Origin: Myxococcales bacterium
GTDB lineage: Bacteria > Myxococcota_A > Polyangia > Polyangiales > Ga0077539
DNA: 64,000 nt
Assembly (NCBI GenBank): GCA_030652255.1
Contig: JAUSAZ010000117.1
Coordinates: forward strand, 62,001 to 126,000
Direction: 5' to 3'
The notes beneath the pieces are model-generated. The model was not told the DNA's origin. It ran no database searches and saw nothing but the letters and a program-made list of their open reading frames with translations. Position numbers and translations under genes: made by a program. Of the stretch, positions 34,515 to 43,604 are shown piece after piece (the first letter of the stretch is position 1; each line of letters begins with the position of its first letter).

Positions 34515-36707
34515 ATGATCTCGACCCGCTGGCCCATCGCGCTCGCGCTCTGCTCGTTGTCCCTCACCGTCGGCTGCGGCGACGACCCCGTCGGCCTTCC
34601 GCCCGCCGACGCCGGCGGCGACGTCCCCATCGGCACCGACCTCGGCCCCCAGACCGACGCCCGCACGGACACGGGCACCCCCACCGACAACGGTACGCCC
34701 ACGGACATGGGCACGCCCACCGACGACGGCATCACCAAGGACGCCGGCGGGCCCGTAGACACCGGCGACGACGCGGGCGTGCCCTCCGACCTCGGCATGG
34801 ACGGCGGCCAGGGCGACGTGCCCACGGGCGATGTCCCGGTGGCCGACGACGCCCCGGGCGACGCCCCGGCGGCGGACGTCCCCGCCGACGTCCCGACCAT
34901 CATGTGCCCGATGAGCCGCGAGACCATCACCCTGCCCGCGGCCGCGCCGGTCGCCGTGATGGGCACCACCACGGGGACCGGGGTGTTCGCCAGCAACCGC
35001 TGCCAGGCCAACACCGGCGGCCCGGAGGCGGTGTACTCCCTGGTCATCACCGCGCGCACCGGGGTGATCCTCTCGACCGACAACGCGGGCACGACCTTCG
35101 ACACGTCGATCTCGATCCGCCGTAGCTGCACCGACGCGGCGACCGAGCTCTCCTGCGACGACGACTCGGGCATCGGCACCGGCCGCACGGCCTCGTCGGT
35201 GCTGCGCGCCGTGCTCGAGCCGGGCACGTACACCGTCATCGTCGACGGCTTCAGCAGCGGCATGGGCACCTACGCCCTCACGGCGGCGACCTTCACCCCG
35301 GGCGCCAACACCACCTGCGAGTCGCCGCTCGCGCTCACCGTCGGCACCGCGGTCACGGCTCAGACGCTCACCGAGGTCGGCGGCCCGGGCCTCTGCGCGC
35401 CGGGCCTGCGCCCCGGGGGGCAGCGCTTCTACAGCGTGACGCTGCCCGCGGCGACGCTCGGCACCGCGGTGCTCACCCGCCCCACCGGGAGCTGGAGCCC
35501 CGCCCTGCGCGCCATCGCCTCCTGCGACGTCGCCACCTGCCTGGCCAACGTGTCGAGCTCGTCGAGCCCGGTCACGCTCTACTTTGCCAACCCGGGCGCG
35601 ACGCCGCAGACGGTGGTGCTCTCTGTCGCCTCCAACGACGCCGAGAGCACGGTGACGCCCTTCGACCTCGTGGCCACCACGGCGCCCTACGTGCCGGGCC
35701 AGCTCTGCGACGCACCCGTGGTCGTGGCCCCGGGCGCGACCCTCATGGCCCAGGACGCCGCGGCGGGCGTGCGCGCCAGCAGCGCCTGCTCGGCGACGGC
35801 CGCCAACGGGGGCCAGCTCTTCTACTCGGTCACGGTGCCGGCGGGCTCGCGGGTGCCGGTGCGCGCCGTCCCCGCCGGGGCGATGGCCGCGTGGACCCCG
35901 ACGCTGCGCTCCATCGCGACCTGCACCGCCACCACCTGCCGTGACAGCAGCACGGCGGCGGCGGCCGGCTCGCCCGCGGCGCTCACGCTCACCAACGGCG
36001 GCAGCACCGCGCAGACCTTCCTGCTCTCGGTCGCCGGCAGCACCACCAGCCGCGGCACCTTCGACCTGGAGGTCGGCGCGACGGCGACGCTCCCGGGCTA
36101 CACCAGCGCGCCCATCACCGCGGCCTGCGATGACGTCTCGGGCGGCGCGGCGGTCCCGTCGACCGCGACGGGCGGCGCCTACGGCGACGACACCACCAGC
36201 GCCATCGCCGACCTGCCCTTCGCCGTGCCCCTCTTCGGCGAGTCGCGCACGCGCTACTCCGTGAGCTCCAACGGCATCCTCCAGCTCTACGGCGCCACCG
36301 GCGGCAGCACGAACACCGGCTACACCAACACCGCCCTCCCCTCGTCGGGCACCCCCAACGGCATGGTGGCGGCGCTCTGGGACGACCTCCGCACCGTCGC
36401 CACGACGGCCGTGCGCGCGGCCACCTTCGGCACCGGCAGCGAGCGGCGCTTCGTGGTGCAGTGGTCGGACTTCACCTTCGGCGACCCCGACGACGAGGCC
36501 CGCGTCCGCATGCAGGTGAAGCTCTTCGAGACCACCGGGGTCGTGGAGATCCACTACTGCGACATCACCGCGGGCAACACCCGCGCCTCGGGCGACGAGG
36601 CCACCGTGGGCATCGAGAACGCCGACGGCACCCTCGGCACGCAGATCTCGCTCGACACCGCGGGCGCCGCCGTCACCGGCTCGGGCTACCGCCTCACGCC
36701 GCGCTGA
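34515..36707 (+). CDS. Large secreted lipoprotein with Asp/Thr-rich linker and repeated beta domains
   Basis: A 730-residue predicted lipoprotein (lipobox LTVGC). After the Cys is a long linker with six-residue repeats of the TPTDNG type and DAPGDAPAADVP runs. The rest appears to be three pre-peptidase-like beta domains, judged by recurring FDTSISIRRSC, GTYTVIVDGF, QRFYSVTLPA and QLFYSVTVPAGS, and a C-terminal domain (SSNGILQLYGAT, MVAALWDDLRT, VEIHYCDI) like the Nidogen-type or adhesin-like domains often found in myxobacterial surface proteins. No protease residues are seen. Likely cell-surface exposed; function unknown. Confidence 0.82.
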   Translation: MISTRWPIALALCSLSLTVGCGDDPVGLPPADAGGDVPIGTDLGPQTDARTDTGTPTDNGTPTDMGTPTDDGITKDAGGPVDTGDDAGVPSDLGMDGGQGDVPTGDVPVADDAPGDAPAADVPADVPTIMCPMSRETITLPAAAPVAVMGTTTGTGVFASNRCQANTGGPEAVYSLVITARTGVILSTDNAGTTFDTSISIRRSCTDAATELSCDDDSGIGTGRTASSVLRAVLEPGTYTVIVDGFSSGMGTYALTAATFTPGANTTCESPLALTVGTAVTAQTLTEVGGPGLCAPGLRPGGQRFYSVTLPAATLGTAVLTRPTGSWSPALRAIASCDVATCLANVSSSSSPVTLYFANPGATPQTVVLSVASNDAESTVTPFDLVATTAPYVPGQLCDAPVVVAPGATLMAQDAAAGVRASSACSATAANGGQLFYSVTVPAGSRVPVRAVPAGAMAAWTPTLRSIATCTATTCRDSSTAAAAGSPAALTLTNGGSTAQTFLLSVAGSTTSRGTFDLEVGATATLPGYTSAPITAACDDVSGGAAVPSTATGGAYGDDTTSAIADLPFAVPLFGESRTRYSVSSNGILQLYGATGGSTNTGYTNTALPSSGTPNGMVAALWDDLRTVATTAVRAATFGTGSERRFVVQWSDFTFGDPDDEARVRMQVKLFETTGVVEIHYCDITAGNTRASGDEATVGIENADGTLGTQISLDTAGAAVTGSGYRLTPR

Positions 36708-36738
36708 CCGGCGCGCTCGTCTTCCTCCCCCAACAGCC

Positions 36739-37194
36739 TCACACGATGCTCAGGCCCTCGACCTTGAGGTGCTCGACCGTGAACCCGTAGCGCCGCGCGA
36801 GCTCGTCGGCCACGCGGGCGCGGTGGCAGTGCGTGTGGTCGGCCTCCAGGCACAGCAGGCAGCTGGGCGCGGCGCGGGCCATCGACGCCGCGTCGGCGAA
36901 GGCCTCGACGGCCTGCGGGGTGGCGAGCTGCGCCTCGACGATGCCCCAGAACGTCGCCCAGTCGCGGCGGCGGTTGGCCTGGCGCCCCTCCTTGGGGGTG
37001 CCCAGCGCGCGGAGGTGCGCGTAGCCGATGCCCTCGGCGCCGAGCGAGGCCGCGAGCACCTTCTTGGAGAAGCCCGCGCGGCGCGAGTTGGGCAGCTCGC
37101 GCACGTCGATGAGCTTCTGCACGCCGTGCTCCTGGAGCGTGCGCAGGAGCGCGAGCTGGCCCGCGTGCTCATACCCGATGGTGTAGATCTTCAT
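36739..37194 (-). CDS. DUF488 family protein
   Basis: A 151-residue DUF488 protein. The N terminus MKIYTIGYEHAGQLALL and the RELPNSRRAGFSKKVLA segment are the family signature, as is the C-terminal LLCLEADHTHCHRARVADEL with conserved Cys and His residues. Members are widespread and uncharacterised. It is a single gene, convergent with the preceding lipoprotein gene (31 bases apart) and divergent from the VWA gene, with an element I copy in the gap. Confidence 0.9.
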   Translation of the reverse strand: MKIYTIGYEHAGQLALLRTLQEHGVQKLIDVRELPNSRRAGFSKKVLAASLGAEGIGYAHLRALGTPKEGRQANRRRDWATFWGIVEAQLATPQAVEAFADAASMARAAPSCLLCLEADHTHCHRARVADELARRYGFTVEHLKVEGLSIV

Positions 37195-37269
37195 GGTCGG
37201 GAGAAGCGTAGTACCGCGCCGCGGGAGCGCGGACGGGTTGGGTCGTGGGCCCCTCACGGCACCGGCTGC

Positions 37270-37430
37270 TGCGGCTACGCGGGGGAGAAGAAGCGCAAGG
37301 GTCGCAAGGGTCGCAAGGGAGAGACACCGGACTCAGACGCGAGGTGATCGGTTGGTGCGGCTGCGCGCCCAGCCGGTCTCTCCCTTGCGACCCTTGCGCC
37401 CCTTGCGGTTCTTCTCCCCCGACGCCGCTC
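37270..37430. mobile_element. Element I, copy 3, with shortened core
   Basis: Lies in the 356-base gap between divergent DUF488 and VWA genes; the rest of the gap shows nothing recognisable. Arms 37281-37323 and 37378-37420 are reverse complements over 43 bases and match the inner arms of copies 1 and 2, again with three GGTCGCAAG-type repeats per arm. The core 37324-37377 is only 54 bases and is a diverged, shortened relative of the 100-base core (shared GGGCG, GCAG and CACCTCG blocks in the reverse orientation). The outer 45-bp-unit arms are absent. Confidence 0.85.
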
Positions 37431-37550
37431 ACCCAGCAGCAGGCCTATCGCCTCGGGGAACATAGCGCGGTGCCCGCTCACGCCCGCGCGCAACTTTCTC
37501 CGTAAGCCCTCAGACCTCCGCGGCGTTCTGGCCGTCAGAGGTCCACCATC

Positions 37551-38936
37551 ATGCGACGCACGCTCTTCCTGCTCTGTCTCGCGCTCTTCTCCTCCCTCGC
37601 GGCCTGCGCCGGCGCCCAGCGCCACACGCGCACCCCCGACGCCCTCTCCCTCGGCGGCGACCTCGCCAACCGCTTCGTGCCCGCCGGGGCGCGCAGCTCG
37701 CTGGTCGCCCGCATCCACCTCGGCACCGCGGCCACCGACCCGTCGGTGCACCCGCCCATCAACCTCGCCCTCGTCGTCGACACCTCCGGCTCCATGGAGG
37801 GCCGGGCCATGGACGACGCCCGCGCCGCCAGCCTCGTGCTGCTCGACGCCCTGCGCGACGGCGACCGCCTCGCCGTGGTCACCTTCGACTCCCGCTCCGA
37901 GGTGATCTTCCCCTCCGCCGAGCTCGACGCCGCGCACCGCGCCGACGCCCGCCGACGCATCGGCGCCATGCGCGCCCGCGGCACCACCGACATGGCCAAC
38001 GGCCTGCGCCTCGGCGTCGAGCAGGTGGCCGCGCACCTCAACACGGCGGGCATCAACCGCGTCGTGCTGCTCGGCGACGGCGTCCCCAACGAGGCCGCGG
38101 GCATCGAGGCGATGGCGACCAGCGCAGGCCAGCACGGCATCACCATCACCGCGATGGGCCTCGGGCTCGAGTACAACGAGACCCTCATGGGCGCCGTGGC
38201 GCAGCGCTCGGGCGGGCACTTCCACTTCATCGAAGACTCCGCCGCCGTCGCCACGGCCTTCCGCACCGAGGTGCTGCGCATGGAGCGCGTCGTCGCCCGC
38301 AACGCCGTCGTCACGCTCAACCCCGGGCCCGACGTGCAGATCGAGTCCGTGGTCGGCCACGAGGCCTCGCGCACCAACACGGGCGTGCAGGTGTCGCTCG
38401 GGGAGATCACCGAGGGAGCCACGCGCGACCTCATCGTGCGGCTGAGCGTCCCCTCGCACCGCGCCGGCTCGCCGGTCGAGCTCATCGACGCCCGCCTCGC
38501 CTGGAACGACCCCGCCTCCCCGTCGCTGCGCTACGAGCGCGACGTCTTCCTCGGCGCCCACGCCAGCAGCGACACCGCCGAGATCGAGGGCGGCCGCAGC
38601 GCCGAGGTCGAGGCCGTCGCCGCGCAGGTGACCCTGGCCGTGGGCACCGTGGCCGCCATCCGCGACGCCCGCAACGGCAACGTCGAGCAGGCCAGCGCGC
38701 AGCTCGACCAGCTCCTCGACAGCGCCCGCGAGGTGGCCCAGACCCGCACCACCGCGGCGTACCACCGCCAGGTGAGCAACGTCAGCTCGCTGCGCCGCGC
38801 CCTCGCCAGCGGCGGGCGCCCCTCCACCGCGAGCCCGAGCCGCAGCGTCGACGCCTCCGCGCCGTCCGCGCCGCCCACGCAGGCCGCCGTGAACTCCGCC
38901 CACGACGAGGCCCTCTCGGTCATCGACGGGTACTGA
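37551..38936 (+). CDS. VWA-domain lipoprotein
   Basis: A 461-residue predicted lipoprotein (lipobox LAAC) with a von Willebrand factor A domain. The MIDAS metal site is complete: DTSGSM (Asp77), the Thr in RGTTDMANGL and Asp in LLGDGVPN. After the VWA domain come beta-rich (VTLNPGPDVQIESVVGHE) and helical segments ending in a Ser/Pro-rich region and SAHDEALSVIDGY, typical of YfbK-like VWA proteins. It probably mediates protein contacts at the envelope. A transposed element lies 44 bases after its stop. Confidence 0.88.
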   Translation: MRRTLFLLCLALFSSLAACAGAQRHTRTPDALSLGGDLANRFVPAGARSSLVARIHLGTAATDPSVHPPINLALVVDTSGSMEGRAMDDARAASLVLLDALRDGDRLAVVTFDSRSEVIFPSAELDAAHRADARRRIGAMRARGTTDMANGLRLGVEQVAAHLNTAGINRVVLLGDGVPNEAAGIEAMATSAGQHGITITAMGLGLEYNETLMGAVAQRSGGHFHFIEDSAAVATAFRTEVLRMERVVARNAVVTLNPGPDVQIESVVGHEASRTNTGVQVSLGEITEGATRDLIVRLSVPSHRAGSPVELIDARLAWNDPASPSLRYERDVFLGAHASSDTAEIEGGRSAEVEAVAAQVTLAVGTVAAIRDARNGNVEQASAQLDQLLDSAREVAQTRTTAAYHRQVSNVSSLRRALASGGRPSTASPSRSVDASAPSAPPTQAAVNSAHDEALSVIDGY

Positions 38937-38970
38937 TCCCGCCGCGCCTCCGCTCCGCAGCCCCTCCCCT

Positions 38971-39286
38971 CGCCCTACACCTCATCGTTGCCCTCTTCGT
39001 GCGCGAACCGCTCGCAGGCTGCGGGTTCCGGGCTATCCGCACACCTTCGCGCCCCCGCTGCCGCGGGTTGAAACCCACGGCAGCCAAGGGAAAGCCCGCG
39101 GCGGGCTGGTCACTGTGCCTGGACATCAGACAGGCCGCTTGCGGCCTTCACCTTGGCTGCCGTGGGTTTCAACCCGCGGCAGCCGGGCGCGAAGGTGTGA
39201 GGATGGCTGGGGTTCCGCGCGATGGCTCGTCACCCCAGCCTGCGAGCGGTTCGCGCACAAAGAGGGCAACGATGAGCGCCCTACAC
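38971..39286. mobile_element. Element II, copy b, with 10-bp target-site duplication
   Basis: In the 433-base gap 38937-39369. The element spans 38981-39276: it begins CTCATCGTTGCCCTCTT and ends with the complement of that sequence. It is flanked by an exact direct repeat CGCCCTACAC at 38971-38980 and 39277-39286, the footprint of a transposition event. Left arm 38981-39089, core 39090-39150 (61 bases), right arm 39151-39276. The core is the reverse complement of the core at 8520-8580 with 3 of 61 differences. No transposase is encoded, so movement would need an enzyme supplied elsewhere. Confidence 0.92.
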
Positions 39287-39369
39287 CCCCCCCGCCCGAC
39301 GAACTTCGCGCGAAGGTTCCCCTCGACCCGCTGCGGGTGCGACCATCGCACCGAAAGCGGAGGTGCCCC

Positions 39370-41478
39370 GTGAAGTCTGCGCGCGGTCGGATCTTGTACA
39401 TCGTGGCGGTGACGATGGGCGGGTGCTTCGAGGCCGAGATCGGCACGCACCTCCCCGATGGCAGCACCTCGGGCGACGACCTCGGCGGAGCCCGCGCCGA
39501 CGGCAGCGCCCTCGCCGACCGACCACCCGCCGATGCCCCCCCCGGGATGGACGCCTCCATCGCCCCCATGGACGCCGCCGTCGCCACCGACCGGGTGACC
39601 CCCGCGAGCGACGCCCCGGCGGGCTTCCCCGACGGCAGCGTGGTGCTCGCCGACGGCGCCGTGCGCCTCCCCGACGGGGCCGTGGTGGCGGCGCCGGTCA
39701 ACGGCTGCGTGCCGATGGAGATCTGCAACAACGGCCTCGACGACAACTGCAACGGCCGCATCGACGAGTCGTGCCCCTGCCTCCCGGGGCAGACCCAGCG
39801 CTGCTACGACGGCGCGCCCGCCGAGGCCGGCCGCGGGGTCTGCAACCTGGGCACGCAGCGCTGCGAGGGCCCCGGTGAGTTCGGCGCCTGGGGCGCGTGC
39901 ATGGGGGCCGGGGCGCCGCAGGGCGTGCGCTGCGGCGAGGGCAGGGACTGGCGCTGCAACGGCGTCATCGACGAGGGCTGCGCCTGCACCCCGGGCATGA
40001 CCCGCAGCTGCTACTCGGGCCCGGCCGAGACCGCGGGCCGGGGCGCCTGCCGCGCGGGCACCTCCACCTGCGCGATGACCGCGACGGGCGCGGCGTGGGG
40101 CCCCTGCGAGGGCGAGGTCACGCCGGTGGCGGGCCAGTGCGACGGCGTCGACCGCGCCTGCGACGGGCGCCCGGAGGAGGGCTGCGCGTGCATCCTCGGG
40201 CGCTCGCGCCCCTGCTACACGGGGCCCGCGGGCACCGAAGGGGTGGGGGCCTGCCGGGCGGGCTCGCAGGTGTGCGGCCGCGCCGACTCGGGGCGCACCG
40301 CGTGGGGCGCGTGCGTCGGAGAGGTGACCCCGACGGAGGACACCTGCGACGGCGTCGACCGATCGTGCACGGGCACGGCGTCGCGCTGCGCGTGCGTCAC
40401 GGGCGCCACCCGGGACTGCTACAGCGGCCCGAGCGGCACCGCGGGCGTGGGCCTCTGCCGGGGCGGCACGCAGCGGTGCATCTTCACCGGCGGGGCGTCG
40501 GTGTGGAGCGCCTGCGAGGGCGAGGTGACGCCGGTCACCGACCGCTGCGACGGCGTCGACCGGGCCTGCGTGGGCGCGACCACGGGCTGCACCTGCCTCG
40601 CGGGCGCGACGCGCAGCTGCTACAGCGGGCTGCCCTCGACGCTGGGCGTGGGGCCGTGCCGGGCGGGCACGCAGCGCTGCGTGGTGAACGCGGGGGCCTC
40701 GTCGTGGGGCGCCTGCGAGGGCGAGGTGACGCCGCAGCCCGACCTCTGCGACGGCATCGACCGATCGTGCTCGGGCAGCGGCACCCGCTGCGCGTGCGTC
40801 GCGACCACCACCCGGCCCTGCTACACGGGCGCGCCGGGCACCGAGGGGGTGGGCGTCTGCCGCGGCGGCACCCAGACCTGCGTGGCCTCCGGCGGAACCT
40901 CCAACTGGGGCGCCTGCGCCGGCGAGGTGAACACCAACTGCCTCCCGTGCCTCACGGCCTCCGGGAGCCCCTGGCAGATCAACCGCGCCTCCGGGCCGGT
41001 GTGCTTCGGCCGCACCTTCTCCGTGCACGGCGACCCGGGCGAGTACGCGCTGGCGTCCATTCCCCCGGAGGGCGACGGGTCGTGGACTGCGGTCGCGCGC
41101 ACCGACATCGCCTTCGCCGAGTCGTCCGCCCTCTGCGGTCGGTCGTGCACCTGCCTCGACGGCGGGGAGTTCACGTTCTTCCAGACCTTCTTCGACATCC
41201 CCGTGGGCTTCACGGTGTCGTCGCTCATCGTGCGCATCGGCTCCGTCGACGACGGCGTGCGCATCACCATCCACAACTCGCGCTACCCCACGGGCATCGT
41301 CGACCCCGGCTCGTACGTGCTCCTCGGCTCCGACGGCGCGACCACCGACCTCGCGCGCTACATCGTCCCGGGGCGCAACCGCATCGTGCTCACGCACATC
41401 GACGACTGCTGCTCGGCGCGCTCCATCAGCGGCGTGTCGGTGAACCTCAACGGCGGCTCGCTCACCACCTGCCGCTGA
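39370..41478 (+). CDS. Lipoprotein with six MopE-like Cys-rich repeats
   Basis: A 702-residue protein starting at GTG 39370, with a signal peptide and lipobox-like TMGGC. A linker rich in Asp, Ala and Pro follows. Six modules of about 65 residues come next, each with the pattern CYSG-PxGTxGVGxC, GTQxC, WGxCEGEVTP and CDGVDRxC, like the metal-binding/MopE-type repeats of myxobacterial surface proteins. The C-terminal region (about 170 residues, with AESSALCGRSCTCLDG and DDGVRITIHNS) is a separate beta domain. Repeat identity suggests growth by internal duplication. Likely extracellular; ligand unknown. Confidence 0.83.
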   Translation: MKSARGRILYIVAVTMGGCFEAEIGTHLPDGSTSGDDLGGARADGSALADRPPADAPPGMDASIAPMDAAVATDRVTPASDAPAGFPDGSVVLADGAVRLPDGAVVAAPVNGCVPMEICNNGLDDNCNGRIDESCPCLPGQTQRCYDGAPAEAGRGVCNLGTQRCEGPGEFGAWGACMGAGAPQGVRCGEGRDWRCNGVIDEGCACTPGMTRSCYSGPAETAGRGACRAGTSTCAMTATGAAWGPCEGEVTPVAGQCDGVDRACDGRPEEGCACILGRSRPCYTGPAGTEGVGACRAGSQVCGRADSGRTAWGACVGEVTPTEDTCDGVDRSCTGTASRCACVTGATRDCYSGPSGTAGVGLCRGGTQRCIFTGGASVWSACEGEVTPVTDRCDGVDRACVGATTGCTCLAGATRSCYSGLPSTLGVGPCRAGTQRCVVNAGASSWGACEGEVTPQPDLCDGIDRSCSGSGTRCACVATTTRPCYTGAPGTEGVGVCRGGTQTCVASGGTSNWGACAGEVNTNCLPCLTASGSPWQINRASGPVCFGRTFSVHGDPGEYALASIPPEGDGSWTAVARTDIAFAESSALCGRSCTCLDGGEFTFFQTFFDIPVGFTVSSLIVRIGSVDDGVRITIHNSRYPTGIVDPGSYVLLGSDGATTDLARYIVPGRNRIVLTHIDDCCSARSISGVSVNLNGGSLTTCR

Positions 41479-42411
41479 TCACACGTCCGACCCGGCGAGC
41501 GTGCGCCACGCCGCCACCCGCCGCATCTCCCGCACCCGCTCAGCCACGCCCAGCAGACCCCGGTCGCGCACCCAGCGCGCGGCCTCGTCGTCCGCCGCGG
41601 CGGCGTAGAACCCGTCCGCCGTCGCCGTCGCCCGGCCCACCGCGCGAAACACCCCCGCCAGCGCGACGTGCGCCGCCGCGCCCGACGGCGCCATCGCGCC
41701 CAGCGCCCGCACCGTGACCACCGCCGCGAGCAGGTCTTCTCGCAGGGCCTCGGGCCACGAGTAGCGCCGCGCGGCGGCGAGCAGGTGGCCGAGCGAGGCG
41801 CCGAGCACGTGCACGTCCTCGACGGTGCGGAAGGGCTTGAGGTAGCGCTCGTAGCCGTCGCCGGGCAGCAGGTCGTCGGCCGCCACGCGCACCCCCGCGA
41901 ACACCGCCTGGGCGTGCTCGATCTCCGGCGCGAAGGGCGTCTCGGGCAGCGGCGTGAGGGTGATCCCCGGGGCGTCGGCGCGCACCCGCGCGAGGCGCAG
42001 CGCGTTGCGGCCCCCGGCGTCGGACCCGACCGAGGCCACCACCAGGAGCGTGCGGGCGTGGCGGCCCAGCGTGACGAAGCGCTTGGTGCCGTCGAGGGAC
42101 CACCACCCGTCGCCCATGGGGGTGAGCGCCGTGGCCATCGCGCGGGGGTGGCCGCCGCCCGCCTCGGTGGCCGCGAGCGCCGCGGGGAGCCCCGGCGGCA
42201 GCGACGGCACGAGCGCCTGCAGGGCCTGGTGGTACCCCGCCGCGAAGGCCCAGCCGAGGCGGTCGGCCGCGAAGCCCCCGCCGATGGCGCGGTCGATGGG
42301 GGTCTCGAAGCACGCCGCGGCGGACACCAGCCGTGGCCACCACGCGTCGACGGTCGCGCACGCCACGGGCGTCGCGTCGGCGGTGAGCAGGTGGGCGAGG
42401 AGGTCGGTCAT
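41479..42411 (-). CDS. Acyl-CoA dehydrogenase-like protein, short
   Basis: A 310-residue protein related to acyl-CoA dehydrogenases (usual length about 380). The middle beta domain is recognisable (ALAATEAGGGHPRAMATALT corresponding to the TExxAGSD region; GWWSLDGTKRFVT), as is LRLARVRADAPGITLTPLP. The N-terminal helical domain is shortened, and the C-terminal helices lack an obvious catalytic Glu, so dehydrogenase activity is uncertain. It may be a structural relative. The stop abuts the preceding lipoprotein stop; the start is divergent from the AI-2E family gene. Confidence 0.7.
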   Translation of the reverse strand: MTDLLAHLLTADATPVACATVDAWWPRLVSAAACFETPIDRAIGGGFAADRLGWAFAAGYHQALQALVPSLPPGLPAALAATEAGGGHPRAMATALTPMGDGWWSLDGTKRFVTLGRHARTLLVVASVGSDAGGRNALRLARVRADAPGITLTPLPETPFAPEIEHAQAVFAGVRVAADDLLPGDGYERYLKPFRTVEDVHVLGASLGHLLAAARRYSWPEALREDLLAAVVTVRALGAMAPSGAAAHVALAGVFRAVGRATATADGFYAAAADDEAARWVRDRGLLGVAERVREMRRVAAWRTLAGSDV

Positions 42412-42524
42412 GGGCGCGAAGGTCGCACCGCGCGGCGGCGGCCGTCCACCGGTCGCGCGCGGGCTGAATCGCGCGGCGTCCCGGTGGCGGAAGCGCCCGC
42501 GCGGCCCCAACGGGTACGGCGCGG

Positions 42525-43592
42525 ATGTCCACCCCCGACGAAGACCCCGACGCGGACCTGAAGACCTCGCAGTTTCGCGCCCTGGCCGCGCTCGTCGTGC
42601 TGCTCGGCGTGGTGGCCACCGCGACGGTGCTCAACTTCCTCGCGCCGCTCATCGTGGCGGCGTGGTTCGCGGGCCTCACCGCGGGCATCCGGGGGAGGCT
42701 CGCGCAGCGCATCGGCGGTCGCCACCGCGTGGCCGCCGTCGCGACCGCCGCCCTGGTGGTGGTCATCGTCGCGCCGATGGTGCTCCTGGCGGTGCCGCTC
42801 GTGAGCTTCGGGGTGCAGTTCGCGCGCGCCGTGGGCCGGGGCAACGTCGGTGAGATGCTCGCCCGCCTTACCTCCCTGGCGCCCGCCCCCAGCAACAGCG
42901 GCGCCGTCCCCGTGGTCGGCAACGGGCTCGTCCGCCGGCTGGTGGCCTCCGGCGGGCGCATCGCCGAGAGCGCCGCGTCGCTCATGGGCCAGACCTTCTC
43001 GACGGTCTCCGTGGTGGTCGCCCAGCTCTTCATCCTCGCGGTCTGCGCGTACTACTTCTCCGCCGAGGGCCCTAGGATGCTGGGCGTCGTCGAGCGCGCC
43101 TCGCCGCTGTCCCCGATGCACTTCCAGCGGCTGCGCGAGGAGTTCATGTCCGTCGCGCGGGCGATGCTCGTCGGCGAGCTGCTCACCGCCGCCGTGCAGG
43201 GCGCCCTCGCGGGGGTGGTGTACTTCGCACTCGACATCCCCGGGGCCCTCGTCCTGACGCTGCTCACCATGGTGGTCGCGCTCATCCCGACGGTGGGCAG
43301 CGCGCTCGTCTGGGCGCCCCTCGCGGTGGCCCTCGGCCTCGCCGGGCGCACGCGCGACGCGCTCATCCTCGGGGGCTTCGGGGTCACCGTGATCGCCACC
43401 GTCGACAACGTCCTGCGGCCGTACTTCTCCCGCCTGGGCGCCGGGAAGATCCACCCCCTGCTGCTCTTCCTCGGCATCTTCGGCGGCCTCGAGGCCTTCG
43501 GCGGCTGGGGGATCATCCTCGGCCCCCTCGCCGTCGCGCTCTTCGTCGCCGCCTTCGAGCTCTACGCCCGGGAGGTCCCCACGCGGGGCTGA
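42525..43592 (+). CDS. AI-2E family (PerM-type) membrane transporter
   Basis: A 355-residue polytopic inner-membrane protein of the AI-2E/PerM family. An N-terminal pair of membrane helices (LAALVVLLGVVATATVLNFL) is followed by a periplasmic helical insertion. The C-terminal core has the conserved PTVGSALVWAPLAVAL, ADNVLRP-like TVDNVLRPYFSR, and FLGIFGGLEAFGGWGIILGP. Family members export small molecules or act as Na+/H+ antiporters; the AI-2 name is historical. It appears to be a single-gene unit. Confidence 0.9.
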   Translation: MSTPDEDPDADLKTSQFRALAALVVLLGVVATATVLNFLAPLIVAAWFAGLTAGIRGRLAQRIGGRHRVAAVATAALVVVIVAPMVLLAVPLVSFGVQFARAVGRGNVGEMLARLTSLAPAPSNSGAVPVVGNGLVRRLVASGGRIAESAASLMGQTFSTVSVVVAQLFILAVCAYYFSAEGPRMLGVVERASPLSPMHFQRLREEFMSVARAMLVGELLTAAVQGALAGVVYFALDIPGALVLTLLTMVVALIPTVGSALVWAPLAVALGLAGRTRDALILGGFGVTVIATVDNVLRPYFSRLGAGKIHPLLLFLGIFGGLEAFGGWGIILGPLAVALFVAAFELYAREVPTRG

Positions 43593-43604
43593 GAGTCCGA
43601 TGGG

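Noticed and set aside
41479..42411. Complete acyl-CoA dehydrogenase
   Set aside because: It is about 70 residues short and lacks a recognisable catalytic Glu, so only a family-level name is given.
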